Positions 1 through 8,854 are shown, counted from the stretch's first letter. The stretch is 22,643 bases of DNA from JBEATZ01 sp041178545 (GCA_041178545.1 JBEGVB010000177.1:1-22643); one strand, 5' to 3'. Numbers and translations are program-made. Notes: generated by a model from the letters alone, not told the origin.

Positions 1-1
1 G

Positions 2-1162
2 GCTGCAGGCGTGTTCCTGGTCGCGCGCGTCGACTTCCTCTTCACCCCGTCGGCACTCGAGGTGGTGGGCTGGACCGGAGCCTTCACCTGCCTGCTCGCC
101 GCATCGATCGCATGCGTGCAGTGGGACCTCAAGGCCGTGCTGGCCTACTCGACGGTAAGCCAGTTGGGACTCATGTTCGCCGCCCTGGGCGCAGGCGAGG
201 CGCACAACGGCACCCCGGCCGCGGTCGCGCACCTCTTCACGCACGCCGTGTTCAAGTGCCTGTTGTTCCTGTGCGCCGGTGCCGTCATCCATGCGTGCCA
301 CGGCTGCCAGGACCTCGACCGTCTCGGCGGCCTGCGCAAGAAGATGCCGCTCACCGCGTGGACGAGCCTTGCCGCAGTGCTCGCCATCCTGGGCACTCCC
401 TTCTTCAGCGGCTTCTGGTCCAAGGACGCCGTCCTCGCCGCACAACTCTCTCGCGCCCTGGCGCAGGGTGGCTGGAGCTGGGGCCCGCTCGTGCTCTCCA
501 GCCTCGGCAGCCTGCTGACCGGTGCCTACATGCTGCGCTGGTGGTTCCGCATCTTCGCCGGGACCTCGCGTGACGCCCATGTCGTCGACCACGCCCACGA
601 CCCCGAGGGCGGCGCCAAGGTGGTGCTGCTCGCACTCGCGCCGTTGACCCTGGTGTGGGGATTCAGTGCCGGCGACTGGCTCGACCACGCGCTGGGTGCA
701 GTGCACCTCGAGGCCCATGGCGCGGCGATGGCGCTCGCGCTCACCCTGCTTGCCGTGGGCGCCACGTTCGCGCTCGTCGTGTTCGTCGTGATGCCGGCGC
801 GCGGCAAGGATGCTGCAGGTGCACTGGCCAACCGGCTCGGCGGCCTGCACCGTGGTGCAGCCGACCTGTGGGGCATCGACGGCGCGTGGAACCGCTTGTT
901 CGCGCGCGGCCTGGGCGATTCTGCCGGGCGCCTGCTCGCACGGCTCGACCTCGGCATGCTGCGGCGCCTCACGCGCCTTGAGGAGCCTGGCAGCCAGCGC
1001 ACCGACGACCTGCGTTCCATCGACGGTTTCGTGGACGGCATCGGCCGTCTCCTCGCCACGGTCGGCCGCAGCGGTGCCCGGCTCCATGCCGGCCGCCTGA
1101 CGACCTACGTGCTGGTGGCCCTGCTCTGTGGTGCTGCAGTGTTGCTGGAGGTGCTGCGCTGA
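2..1162 (+). CDS. nuoL: NADH-quinone oxidoreductase subunit L (5' truncated)
   Basis: This is the C-terminal part of the large antiporter-like membrane subunit of respiratory complex I, which takes part in proton pumping. The reading frame is open from base 2, so the real start lies before the window; about 386 residues are visible. Family hallmarks are the KAVLAYSTVSQLG segment, the HLFTHAVFKCLLFL helix with its conserved His and Lys, the GGLRKKMP loop and FFSGFWSKDA, all typical of NuoL rather than NuoM or NuoN. Several hydrophobic helices follow, with a final membrane segment (YVLVALLCGAAVLL) near the C terminus, consistent with the end of the NuoL lateral-helix extension. The TGA stop shares its A with the ATG of nuoM (TGATG), indicating translational coupling inside a nuo operon. 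Identification is firm; only the N terminus is missing. Confidence 0.95.
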   Translation, partial: AAGVFLVARVDFLFTPSALEVVGWTGAFTCLLAASIACVQWDLKAVLAYSTVSQLGLMFAALGAGEAHNGTPAAVAHLFTHAVFKCLLFLCAGAVIHACHGCQDLDRLGGLRKKMPLTAWTSLAAVLAILGTPFFSGFWSKDAVLAAQLSRALAQGGWSWGPLVLSSLGSLLTGAYMLRWWFRIFAGTSRDAHVVDHAHDPEGGAKVVLLALAPLTLVWGFSAGDWLDHALGAVHLEAHGAAMALALTLLAVGATFALVVFVVMPARGKDAAGALANRLGGLHRGAADLWGIDGAWNRLFARGLGDSAGRLLARLDLGMLRRLTRLEEPGSQRTDDLRSIDGFVDGIGRLLATVGRSGARLHAGRLTTYVLVALLCGAAVLLEVLR

Positions 1163-2796
1163 TGTTCGACGGACTCGGCATCACCGTGTTCGGGCCGCTG
1201 TTGCTGGCGCTGCTGTGCCTGCTGCTGCCGGCGGTCAGCGGGGCAAGGCACAGCCGCTGGCTTGCCCTCGCGGGCTCACTCGTGTCGCTGGTCGCAGGCC
1301 TCAACCTGCTCGCGTGGTTCCGCAGCGAGCCCACGGCCGGCTTCCGCGCCGTGACCACGCACGCGTGGAGCGCCGACCTCGGTGCCAACTGGACGGTTGG
1401 CGTCGATGCCTTCGGTGCGGCGATGCTGGCCCTGAGCGGGCTCGTGACGCTGTGTGCCACGCTCGCCGCCTGGAACGAGTCGCGCATGCCGCGCGCCTAC
1501 CACGCCCTCGTGCTGGTGCTGCTCGCGGGCATGAACGGGGTGTTCGTCACCCTCGACCTCCTGGTCTTCTACGTCTGCTGGGAGGTCATGCTGGTGCCGA
1601 TGCTGGCGCTCGTCGGCATCTGGGGCGGTGCCCAGCGGCGCTACGCCGCCCTCAAGTTCTTCGTCTTCACCCTCGCGGGCAGTGTGATGCTGCTCGTGCT
1701 GCTGGTCGCACTGTGGAACGCAGTGCCTGCGGCAGGCATGGTCGTCCCGGTCGACGCATCGGTGCTCGCAGCCCACGGTACGGACGGTGGTGCGGTCCTG
1801 CACGGCCTCAAGGTGACCTCGGATGCAGCAGGCACGGCCACGGTGCTCGTGCCGCGCGGCTTCGACATCCGGCACCTCGCCCTGCTCTGGCGGCACTGGG
1901 CGGACACCAGTTTCCTCGGCATGTCGCTGTCGGCCTTCGGCCTGCTTGCCGTGCTGCTCGCCACGCTGGTCAAGATCCCGGCCTTCCCGCTGCACACCTG
2001 GCTGCCGCACGCACACGTGCAGGCGCCGACTGCCGTGTCGGTGCTGCTCGCCGGCGTGCTGCTCAAGCTGGGCGTCCACGGCATCCACCGCGTCGGCCTG
2101 CCCCTGTTCCCCGCGGACTTCGTCGCCGTGGCCCCGGCACTGGGCTGGGTCGGTGCGGTCGGCATCCTGTGGGCCTCGTGGGTGGCGCTCGGCCAGTCCG
2201 ACCTCAAGCGACTCGTTGCCTACAGCTCGGTCGCCCACATGGGCTTCTGCATCCTCGGTCTCGCCACCGGGAGTGCCGTGGGTGTCAACGGTGCGCTCGT
2301 GCAGGCCGTGACGCACGGACTCAGCTCCTCGCTGCTCTTCCTGCTGGTGGGCGTGCTCTACGAGCGCGCGCACCACCGCGACGTGGACGGTTTCGGCGGC
2401 ATCGCCACCGTAATGCCCCGCTTCGGCTGGCTGCTGCTGTTCGCCGCGCTCGCCGGTGCAGGTCTGCCCGGGCTCAGTGGCTTCGTGGGCGAGTTCCTCG
2501 TGATCGCCGGCTCGTTCCGCGCCAACGGACCGTTTGCCGCCATGGGTGTCTGTGCCGCCCTGTCGGTGGTGCTGAGCGCCGCCTACCTGCTGTGGATGGT
2601 CAAGCGCGTGAACGGCGGTCCGCTGCGCCACCCCGCGCACGCTTCCTTTGCCGACATCCGCGGCGTCGAACTGGCCTCCGTGCTCCCGCTCGTCGTGTTG
2701 GTCGTGTTGCTCGGCGTCGTCCCCTCGTTGCTCACTGACGCCCTGCGCCCCGGTGCCGAGGCCGTTGCCGCCCTGCTGGGGGAGGTGCGCCCGTGA
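1162..2796 (+). CDS. nuoM: NADH-quinone oxidoreductase subunit M
   Basis: Second antiporter-like membrane subunit of complex I, 544 aa, slightly longer than the usual roughly 500. The conserved channel residues can be placed: Glu141 in VCWEVMLVPM (E144 in E. coli), Lys271 in VKIPAFPLHTWLP, Lys302 in LAGVLLKLG and Glu444 in GFVGEFL. The frame starts at the ATG overlapping the nuoL stop by one base and ends with a 4-base GTGA overlap with nuoN, so the three genes are co-transcribed. Two oddities are visible. The normally conserved Asp of the WLPDAH motif is His283 (WLPHAHVQAPT), and residues about 186-250 form a longer polar loop than usual between two membrane helices. Neither breaks the frame, and the family assignment is secure. 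Confidence 0.96.
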   Translation: MFDGLGITVFGPLLLALLCLLLPAVSGARHSRWLALAGSLVSLVAGLNLLAWFRSEPTAGFRAVTTHAWSADLGANWTVGVDAFGAAMLALSGLVTLCATLAAWNESRMPRAYHALVLVLLAGMNGVFVTLDLLVFYVCWEVMLVPMLALVGIWGGAQRRYAALKFFVFTLAGSVMLLVLLVALWNAVPAAGMVVPVDASVLAAHGTDGGAVLHGLKVTSDAAGTATVLVPRGFDIRHLALLWRHWADTSFLGMSLSAFGLLAVLLATLVKIPAFPLHTWLPHAHVQAPTAVSVLLAGVLLKLGVHGIHRVGLPLFPADFVAVAPALGWVGAVGILWASWVALGQSDLKRLVAYSSVAHMGFCILGLATGSAVGVNGALVQAVTHGLSSSLLFLLVGVLYERAHHRDVDGFGGIATVMPRFGWLLLFAALAGAGLPGLSGFVGEFLVIAGSFRANGPFAAMGVCAALSVVLSAAYLLWMVKRVNGGPLRHPAHASFADIRGVELASVLPLVVLVVLLGVVPSLLTDALRPGAEAVAALLGEVRP

Positions 2797-4244
2797 ACCC
2801 GCTCGTCGAAGGCTGGGCCATGGTCCCCCTCGCCGAGCTGGCGATGGGCGGTGCGGTGTTGGCCACCCTTGCCGCCGACATGGTGCGGCCCGGCTCACGG
2901 ATCGCGGTGCACGTGGCCCTGCTCGGGACCCTGCTCGCGTTGCTGTTCTGCCTCACCGACCAGCAGGCCCAAGGCAGCGAAATGCTGGTGGTGGACGGTC
3001 TCGCCCGGCTTGCCCGCCCTGCGATCCTCCTGACCACCGTGCTCGCCCTCCTCGGCGGACTGCGCGACTCGGCGCGCACCGGCGACGCGGGCGCATGGGC
3101 CGCCATGGTGCAGGGCCTTGCCTTCGGCAGCATGGTCGTGGCCTGCTCGGCCAACCTCGTCACGCTCTGGCTCGGCCTCGAGGCAGTGTCGCTCTCGAGT
3201 TGCGTTCTGGCCGCCTGGCGTGTCCGCGACCGCAGGGCTGCCGAGGCCGGCATGAAGTTCGTGCTGTTCGGCGGCATCGCCAGCGGTCTCACGCTCTTCG
3301 GCATGAGCCATCTCTACGGGCTCACCGGCCAGCTTGGCTTCGCCGGCATCGCAACGGCACTCACCTCGACGGTTCCCACCGCAGCCCTGGGTGCCCTGCT
3401 GCTCGCTGCCGTCGGGCTCGCATACAAGCTCGCCCTGGTGCCCTTCCACTTCGTCGCTCCCGACGCCTGGCAGGGTGCTCCCTCCGCAAACGTCGCCGCC
3501 TTCGCCACGGTGCCCAAGTTCGCACTCGTGGCCGTGGCCGTCCGTGCCCTCGACGCGCTGCTGCCGGCCGGCATCGCGACGCACGCAGCCTTCGGCACCG
3601 CACTGGCCGGCGCAGCCGTGGCCACCATGCTGCTGGCGACGCTCGTGGCGCTGGTGCAGCGCGATGCCAAGCGCATCCTTGCCTTCAGCTCGATCGGCCA
3701 TGCGGGCGTGATCGTCCTCGCACTGGCGTGCCTGCCCGACGCCAGTGCCAAGGCCGTACTCGCCCAGTACCTGCTCGCCTACGCAGCCGCGACGATGGGG
3801 GCGTTCACCTGCCTCGGCATGCTGGAGAACGACCGCGGCAGTGCCTCGCTCGTCGCGCTCGCGGGTGCCGTCCGCACGCGGCCGGCGGTGGTCCTCGGCC
3901 TCTGCCTCTTCCTCTTCAGCCTGCTCGGCGTGCCCCCGCTCGCAGGGTTCCTCGCCAAGTGGTCGGTGCTGCGCGAGGCACTCGAGTCCGGGCTCGGTGT
4001 CGACGGGTCCCGCACGGTGGCTGCCGGCGCGGTGGTGCTCGCGCTGACCACGGCCGTGAGCGCATGGTCCTACCTGCTGGTGGTGCGTGCCGTGCTGTTC
4101 GAGCCCGCGCCCACGGCGGCCCAGTCCGGGCCGCTCGAGAAGGTTGCCGCTGGTGCTGCAGCCGTCGTGACCGTCTGCGCGGTCGTGGTGGTCTGGCTCG
4201 GGCTCTGGCCCGACGCGATCGGCTGGCTCCTCGCCCTCACCTGA
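2793..4244 (+). CDS. nuoN: NADH-quinone oxidoreductase subunit N
   Basis: Third antiporter-like complex I subunit, 483 aa, of normal length. Key residues for proton transfer are present: Glu130 in LWLGLEAVSLS, Lys155 in EAGMKFVLFG, Lys212 in YKLALVPFHF, Lys242 in TVPKFAL and Lys389 in PLAGFLAKW, matching E133, K158, K217, K247 and K395 of E. coli NuoN. The chosen start is a GTG overlapping the nuoM stop by four bases (GTGA), with a strong GGAGG ribosome-binding sequence at 2781-2785 inside the nuoM end. It is the last gene of the nuo operon here; the next gene begins 41 bases later behind its own apparent promoter. Closely related Mrp antiporter or formate hydrogenlyase subunits are excluded by the L-M-N order and the lysine pattern. 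Confidence 0.96.
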   Translation: MNPLVEGWAMVPLAELAMGGAVLATLAADMVRPGSRIAVHVALLGTLLALLFCLTDQQAQGSEMLVVDGLARLARPAILLTTVLALLGGLRDSARTGDAGAWAAMVQGLAFGSMVVACSANLVTLWLGLEAVSLSSCVLAAWRVRDRRAAEAGMKFVLFGGIASGLTLFGMSHLYGLTGQLGFAGIATALTSTVPTAALGALLLAAVGLAYKLALVPFHFVAPDAWQGAPSANVAAFATVPKFALVAVAVRALDALLPAGIATHAAFGTALAGAAVATMLLATLVALVQRDAKRILAFSSIGHAGVIVLALACLPDASAKAVLAQYLLAYAAATMGAFTCLGMLENDRGSASLVALAGAVRTRPAVVLGLCLFLFSLLGVPPLAGFLAKWSVLREALESGLGVDGSRTVAAGAVVLALTTAVSAWSYLLVVRAVLFEPAPTAAQSGPLEKVAAGAAAVVTVCAVVVVWLGLWPDAIGWLLALT

Positions 4245-4273
4245 GCCTCTTCGCCGGCCGGGCACGCGCTGGC

Positions 4274-4279
4274 TAGAGT
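4274..4279 (+). promoter_or_regulatory. -10-like element just before the peptidase start
   Basis: TAGAGT lies only 6 bases before the ATG of the DPP-IV-like gene, and no Shine-Dalgarno sequence is present. A TANNNT hexamer at this spacing would place the transcription start at or next to the start codon, giving a leaderless message. A weak -35 candidate (TTCGCC, 4250-4255) lies 18 bases upstream. Similar arrangements precede pssA and the DUF2520 gene in this window. This is inference from motif and spacing only. Confidence 0.45.
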
Positions 4280-4285
4280 GCCTGC

Positions 4286-6520
4286 ATGCGCCACGTCCCT
4301 GTCGTGCTGCTCGCGTTGCTCCCCAGCCTGTTGCTGCCCGCACAGGACCCCGCACGGCTCGACGCGCAGCGCGTCGTCGGCGCGGAGTTCTCGCCGCAGC
4401 GGTTCGGCCCGGCCCGTTGGCTCGACGGCAGCCACTACGCGACGCTCGAGCCCGCAGGCGGGGGTGTCCGTGCTCTCGAACTGCGCCGCGTCGACGCACG
4501 CAGCGGTGCGAGCTCCGTGCTGGTGCCTGCAGCGCGACTCGTACCGGCAGGGTCCGACCGCCCGCTGTGGGTCGAGGACCACGTGTTCTCGCCCGACGGC
4601 ACCAGGGTGTTGCTGTTCACCGACAGCAAGCGCGTGTGGCGCCAGAACACCCGCGGCGACTACCACGTGCTCGCGCTCGCGGGCAGCGAGTCCCCGCGCC
4701 GCCTCGGCACGGGCCTGCCAGGGTCTGGCCTCATGTTCGCCAAGTGGTCGCCGGACGGCACCCGGGTGGCCTACGTGTGCTCCAACGACCTCTACGTCGA
4801 GGACGTGGCCAGCGGTGCGCGCACCCGGCTCACGCAGGACGGTTCCGCGACCCTCGTCAACGGCACCTTCGACTGGGTGTACGAGGAGGAGTTCGACTGC
4901 CGCGACGGGTTCCGCTGGAGCCCGGACGGGACCCGCATCGCCTACTGGCAGCTCGACGTGAGTGGGGTGGGCGAGTTCCTGATGATCGACAACCTCTCGG
5001 GTCCCTACAGCCGCACGGTCCCCGTGCAGTACCCGAAGGCCGGCACCACCAACTCTTCGGCCCGCATCGGCGTGGTGGCGGCAACCGGTGGCAGCACGAC
5101 GTGGCTGCAGACACCGGGTGACCCGCGGGAGAACTACCTCGCCCGCATGGAGTGGCACCCTGGCGGACGTGAGCTCGCAGTGCAGTGGCTGCCGCGCGAG
5201 CAGAACGTGCTGCGCGTCTACGCCGCGGACGCGACCGCGGGCACGCTGCGCCTCGTGCGCGAGGAGCGCGATGCGGCGTACGTGGACGTGCGCGACGACT
5301 TCCGCTGGCTGCAGGGCGGCAAGTCCTTCTTCTGGACCAGTGACTCGGACGGGTGGCGCCATGCGTGGACGGTGCCGTGGGACGGTTCTGCGGCACGGTT
5401 GCTCACGCCCGGCGATGCAGACGTGATGGCCGTGGTGCACGCGGACGTGGACCGTGGCCAGTTGTACGTCGCGGGCTGCGACGGGAACGCGACGCAGCAG
5501 TACCTGTTCTCCGTCGACCTAGCCTCCGGTGCGTGGGAGCGGCTCTCGCCCGCGACCGAGCCAGGCTGGCACGAGCACCAGGTCTCCCCCGACGGCTCGC
5601 TGTCCATCCGCACGTTCTCGCGCTTCGACCAGCCGCCAGTGGTCGACCTGGTCGCGCTGCCCTCGCACGAGACCCTGCGCGTGCTCGAGCCCAACGAGCG
5701 GCTCCGCAACCGCGTCGCGGCCCTGCAGCGCGGCAAGAACGAGTTCTTCAGGGTGCGCACCGCCGACGGTGTCGAGATCGACGGCTGGGCGATGTACCCG
5801 CACGACTTCGACCCGGCGAGGCGGTGGCCGGTGCTGTTCCACGTCTACGGCGAGCCGTGGTCGCAGACCGTCATGGACCGCTGGGGCCTCGGGCACCACC
5901 TGTTCCACCGCTGGCTCACGCAGCGCGGTTACGTCGTCATGTCGCTGGACGCGCGCGGCACCCCTGCCCCCAAGGGACGCGCATGGCGCAAGGCCCTGTA
6001 CCAGCAGATCGGCGTGCTGAGCTCCCACGACTGGAACCAGGCGGTGCTCGCGCTGCAGCAACAGCATGCATGGGTCGACGCGCCTCGTTGTGCCGTGTGG
6101 GGCTGGTCGGGCGGCGGTGCCATGACGCTCAACCTGCTGCTGCGCCACCCCAAGCTGTTCGCCGCCGGCATGTCGGTGGCACCGGTGACCGACATCCGGC
6201 TCTACGACACCATCTACCAGGAGCGCTACTGCGGCGACCCGCGCAAGGTGCCCGAGGTCTACGTGCAGTGCTCACCGGTCACGCATGCAGCCAACCTCGA
6301 GGGCGCGCTGCTGCTGGTCCACGGCACGGGCGACGACAACGTCCACTACCAGAACGCCGAACGGATGGTCGACGCGCTGGTGGCGCACGGCAAGAAGTTC
6401 GAGTTCCTCGCCTACCCCAACCGTGCCCACGGCATCAGCGAGGGCCGCGGGACCCGGGCGCACCTCTACGACTCCCTCGCCGACTTCCTCGTCCGCAGGG
6501 TGCCTGCCGGCCCGCGCTAG
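4286..6520 (+). CDS. Secreted dipeptidyl-peptidase IV-like serine peptidase (S9)
   Basis: A 744-aa prolyl-oligopeptidase-clan enzyme, probably releasing N-terminal dipeptides from peptides outside the cytoplasm. The N terminus is a short signal peptide (MRHVPVVLLALLPSLLLPAQ) with likely cleavage after the hydrophobic stretch; it has no lipobox Cys. A beta-propeller domain covers roughly residues 40-490 and includes the DWVYEEEF segment, whose Glu pair binds the substrate N terminus in DPP-IV enzymes. The alpha/beta-hydrolase domain follows. Its nucleophile is Ser608 in GWSGGG, the acid lies in GTGDDN (Asp683 or Asp684) and the base is His715 in NRAHGIS. The elbow has Gly where human DPP-IV has Tyr (GWSYGG). 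The gene stands alone between nuoN and pssA and apparently has its own leaderless promoter. Peptidase family is confident; exact substrate is unknown. Confidence 0.9.
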   Translation: MRHVPVVLLALLPSLLLPAQDPARLDAQRVVGAEFSPQRFGPARWLDGSHYATLEPAGGGVRALELRRVDARSGASSVLVPAARLVPAGSDRPLWVEDHVFSPDGTRVLLFTDSKRVWRQNTRGDYHVLALAGSESPRRLGTGLPGSGLMFAKWSPDGTRVAYVCSNDLYVEDVASGARTRLTQDGSATLVNGTFDWVYEEEFDCRDGFRWSPDGTRIAYWQLDVSGVGEFLMIDNLSGPYSRTVPVQYPKAGTTNSSARIGVVAATGGSTTWLQTPGDPRENYLARMEWHPGGRELAVQWLPREQNVLRVYAADATAGTLRLVREERDAAYVDVRDDFRWLQGGKSFFWTSDSDGWRHAWTVPWDGSAARLLTPGDADVMAVVHADVDRGQLYVAGCDGNATQQYLFSVDLASGAWERLSPATEPGWHEHQVSPDGSLSIRTFSRFDQPPVVDLVALPSHETLRVLEPNERLRNRVAALQRGKNEFFRVRTADGVEIDGWAMYPHDFDPARRWPVLFHVYGEPWSQTVMDRWGLGHHLFHRWLTQRGYVVMSLDARGTPAPKGRAWRKALYQQIGVLSSHDWNQAVLALQQQHAWVDAPRCAVWGWSGGGAMTLNLLLRHPKLFAAGMSVAPVTDIRLYDTIYQERYCGDPRKVPEVYVQCSPVTHAANLEGALLLVHGTGDDNVHYQNAERMVDALVAHGKKFEFLAYPNRAHGISEGRGTRAHLYDSLADFLVRRVPAGPR

Positions 6521-6566
6521 TCCCGGGAAAAGCCCCCGCGTCCGCAGGGGCGCTGTCCCCATCGGC

Positions 6567-6572
6567 TATCCT
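6567..6572 (+). promoter_or_regulatory. -10-like element before pssA
   Basis: TATCCT lies 8 bases before the pssA ATG and no ribosome-binding sequence is seen, again suggesting a leaderless transcript. A short GCCCC/GGGGC stem with a 10-base loop (6532-6551) lies between the end of the peptidase gene and this element and might act as a weak terminator for the upstream gene. No convincing -35 box is visible. Confidence 0.4.
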
Positions 6573-6580
6573 CCCGCCCC

Positions 6581-7522
6581 ATGACCACCCGCCTCGAGGA
6601 CCTCCCGCCGCTGCGACGCAAGCGTCGCGGGTTGCGTGCCCTCAAGAACGTGCCCGTGCTCCCCAGCCTGGTGACGCTGGGCAACCTGTACTTCGGGTTC
6701 CTGGCCATCAGCTACGTGGCGGACGCGCTGCGTGGCGTCGCACCCGGCGTCCCCTTCAGCAGCGTGGTTGGGCTGTTCCACACGGCTGCGATCCTCGTGT
6801 TCGTTGCCATGGTGTTCGACGCGCTGGACGGCCGCATCGCGCGCATGACCAACCAGGCCACGCCCTTCGGCGCCCAGCTCGACAGCATGGCGGACATGGT
6901 CACCTTCGGCGCGGCGCCCGCCTTCATGGGCAAGGTGCTGATCGACTGGCATGCCCAGACCGACGTGAACCACCTGCTGCCCGCACACCCCAAGCTCTAC
7001 TACGTGGCGGCGGCCATCTACGTGCTGTGCGCAGCACTCAGGCTCGCCCGCTACAACGTCGAGGCAGGTCTCGACGAGGGCGACCACAAGGAGTTCAAGG
7101 GGCTGCCGTCGCCTGCTGCAGCTGCCGTGGTCTGCTCGCTCATCGCGCTCTTCTGCACGCGCGGCGAACAGGACAAGGTGCTCTCCGGGGTCCTGCTGCC
7201 CAACGAGTCCTTCGACTGGATCGTCGTCGCCATGCCCTTCGTGCTTGCCCTCATCGGCCTGCTCATGGTGAGCCGCGTGCCCTACCCGCATGCCGTGTAC
7301 ACCCTGGTGAAGGGACGCCACAGCTTTCCCTTCCTCGCGGGACTCGTTGTGCTCATCGGCCTCGCTGCCATCGAGTGGCAGTTCGCCCTCGCCTTCGTCA
7401 CCGTCGGCTACGTGGTGTGGGGTCTGTGCCTCGGTGCCTACCGCACCGTCACGACCGGCAGGATGGAGTCCGACGACGACGGCGGCGACTTCCCGCCCTC
7501 GTCCGAGCCCGGGATGAACTGA
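6581..7522 (+). CDS. pssA: CDP-diacylglycerol--serine O-phosphatidyltransferase
   Basis: Integral membrane enzyme that makes phosphatidylserine from CDP-diacylglycerol and L-serine, the first committed step to phosphatidylethanolamine. The CDP-alcohol phosphatidyltransferase signature is complete: D83-G84-x2-A87-R88-x8-G97-x3-D101-x3-D105, the metal- and CDP-binding site. About 313 residues with roughly eight hydrophobic helices; the TLGNLYFGF segment after a basic N terminus is typical of bacterial type II (membrane) PssA. The last 20 residues are acidic and hydrophilic (ESDDDGGDF). The start is the ATG 8 bases after a -10-like element. The FolK-PanC gene follows after 12 bases, so they are probably co-transcribed. 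A phosphatidylglycerophosphate synthase is less likely because the N-terminal layout fits PssA. Confidence 0.92.
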   Translation: MTTRLEDLPPLRRKRRGLRALKNVPVLPSLVTLGNLYFGFLAISYVADALRGVAPGVPFSSVVGLFHTAAILVFVAMVFDALDGRIARMTNQATPFGAQLDSMADMVTFGAAPAFMGKVLIDWHAQTDVNHLLPAHPKLYYVAAAIYVLCAALRLARYNVEAGLDEGDHKEFKGLPSPAAAAVVCSLIALFCTRGEQDKVLSGVLLPNESFDWIVVAMPFVLALIGLLMVSRVPYPHAVYTLVKGRHSFPFLAGLVVLIGLAAIEWQFALAFVTVGYVVWGLCLGAYRTVTTGRMESDDDGGDFPPSSEPGMN

Positions 7523-7534
7523 CCCAGCCGACCG

Positions 7535-8854
7535 ATGCGTCCCAACCCCGTCGAACCGGTTCGCGCGCTGGTCGCGCTCGGCAGCAACCTCGGCGACCGT
7601 GCGGCGCGGCTGCACGAGGCGCTGGCCCAGCTCGCCGCGGTGCCAGGCGTGCGCGTGCTGCGCGCCTCCTCGTTCCGCGAGTACGCCTTCGTCGGCGACG
7701 GCCCCAGCCAGGGCCCGTTCCTCAACGCCGTGGCCGAGCTCGAGTCGCGCATCGCGCCCGAGGCGCTGTTGGGCGTGTTCAAGGAGCTGGAGCGTTCTGC
7801 CGGTCGCGCCATGCCCGCCATGCGCAACCACCCCCGTCCGCTCGACCTCGACCTGCTCACGTGGGGCACCGAGCGCATCGACACGGCAGGGCTCGTGGTC
7901 CCGCACCCTCGCCTGCACGAACGTACGTTCGTGACCGAGCCGCTTGCCGAGTTGGGCATCGATGCCGCGGCGATCCCGAGGACGCCGAGACCCAGGCTGG
8001 TGCGCGACCCGCGCGAGTTCGCCGACCTGTGCACCCAGTGGGCCGCAGGTGGCTGCACGGTGGGGCTGGTGCCCACGATGGGTGCACTGCACCAGGGCCA
8101 TGCCAGCCTGCTGCAGCGTGCGCGCGCCGAGTGCTCGCGAGTGGCGGCCACGATCTTCGTCAACCCGCTGCAGTTCGGGCCGAAGGAGGACCTGGCTGCC
8201 TACCCGCGCGACCTCGAGGGCGACCTCCGCCTCTGTGCTGCCGCCGGCGTCGACGCCGTCTTCGCACCCGAGGTCGGCCAGATGTACGACCCGGGCTTCT
8301 GCTCGCACGTGTCGGTCGGTGCCGCAGCCGAGGGCATGGAGGGTGCCGTGCGCCCGGGGCACTTTGGCGGTGTCGCCACGGTGGTCGCACGGCTCTTCGC
8401 CATCGCTCGCCCGCACCGTGCCTACTTCGGCCAGAAGGACGCCCAGCAGCTTGCCGTGATCCTGCGCATGAACCGCGACCTCGGCTTCCCCACCGAGGTG
8501 GTGCGTTGCCCGACCGTGCGTGAGCCCGACGGCCTCGCCATGTCGAGCCGCAACGTGTACCTCGGTGCCGCGGACCGCAAGGCTGCCACCGTGCTCCACC
8601 GGGCGCTCCGCGCCGCGCAGGCGGCCTTTGCCGCCGGCACCCGCGACCGCGACCGCCTGGTTGCCACCGTGCGCGACCTCGTGGCTGCCGAGCCGCGCGC
8701 GACGATCGATTACGTCGAGCTGCGCAGCGAGCCCGACCTGCTCGAGCTGCCGCCTGGCCCGGTCACCGACGGCCGCATGCTGGTCACCGCACGATTCGTC
8801 GACGGCGTCCGCCCCGTGCGGTTGCTCGACAACATGGGGCTGCGCGGTGACTGA
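7535..8854 (+). CDS. folK-panC: FolK-PanC fusion: HPPK / pantothenate synthetase
   Basis: One 439-aa frame encodes two complete enzymes. Residues about 8-142 are 6-hydroxymethyl-dihydropterin pyrophosphokinase (folate pathway): ALVALGSNLGDR at the N terminus, the HPRPLDLDLL metal-binding signature at 99-108, and VPHPRLHERTFVTEPLAEL at the domain end. After a linker of only about 12 residues, residues about 155-439 are pantothenate synthetase, which joins pantoate and beta-alanine using ATP: PTMGALHQGH (180-189, HxGH nucleotide motif), FVNPLQFGPKEDL, YFGQKDAQQ (297-305) and the MSSRN loop (336-340). All catalytic motifs look intact in both halves and no stop or frameshift separates them. The ATG is 12 bases after pssA without a clear ribosome-binding site. 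The 3' end overlaps ispE by 8 bases. FolK and PanC are often gene neighbours, but a single-chain fusion is uncommon. Confidence 0.93.
   Translation: MRPNPVEPVRALVALGSNLGDRAARLHEALAQLAAVPGVRVLRASSFREYAFVGDGPSQGPFLNAVAELESRIAPEALLGVFKELERSAGRAMPAMRNHPRPLDLDLLTWGTERIDTAGLVVPHPRLHERTFVTEPLAELGIDAAAIPRTPRPRLVRDPREFADLCTQWAAGGCTVGLVPTMGALHQGHASLLQRARAECSRVAATIFVNPLQFGPKEDLAAYPRDLEGDLRLCAAAGVDAVFAPEVGQMYDPGFCSHVSVGAAAEGMEGAVRPGHFGGVATVVARLFAIARPHRAYFGQKDAQQLAVILRMNRDLGFPTEVVRCPTVREPDGLAMSSRNVYLGAADRKAATVLHRALRAAQAAFAAGTRDRDRLVATVRDLVAAEPRATIDYVELRSEPDLLELPPGPVTDGRMLVTARFVDGVRPVRLLDNMGLRGD

Noticed and set aside
5353..8523. Long plus-strand alternative frame across the peptidase, pssA and folK-panC
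   Set aside because: It spans three well-supported genes in another frame and has a low-complexity basic translation without any motif.
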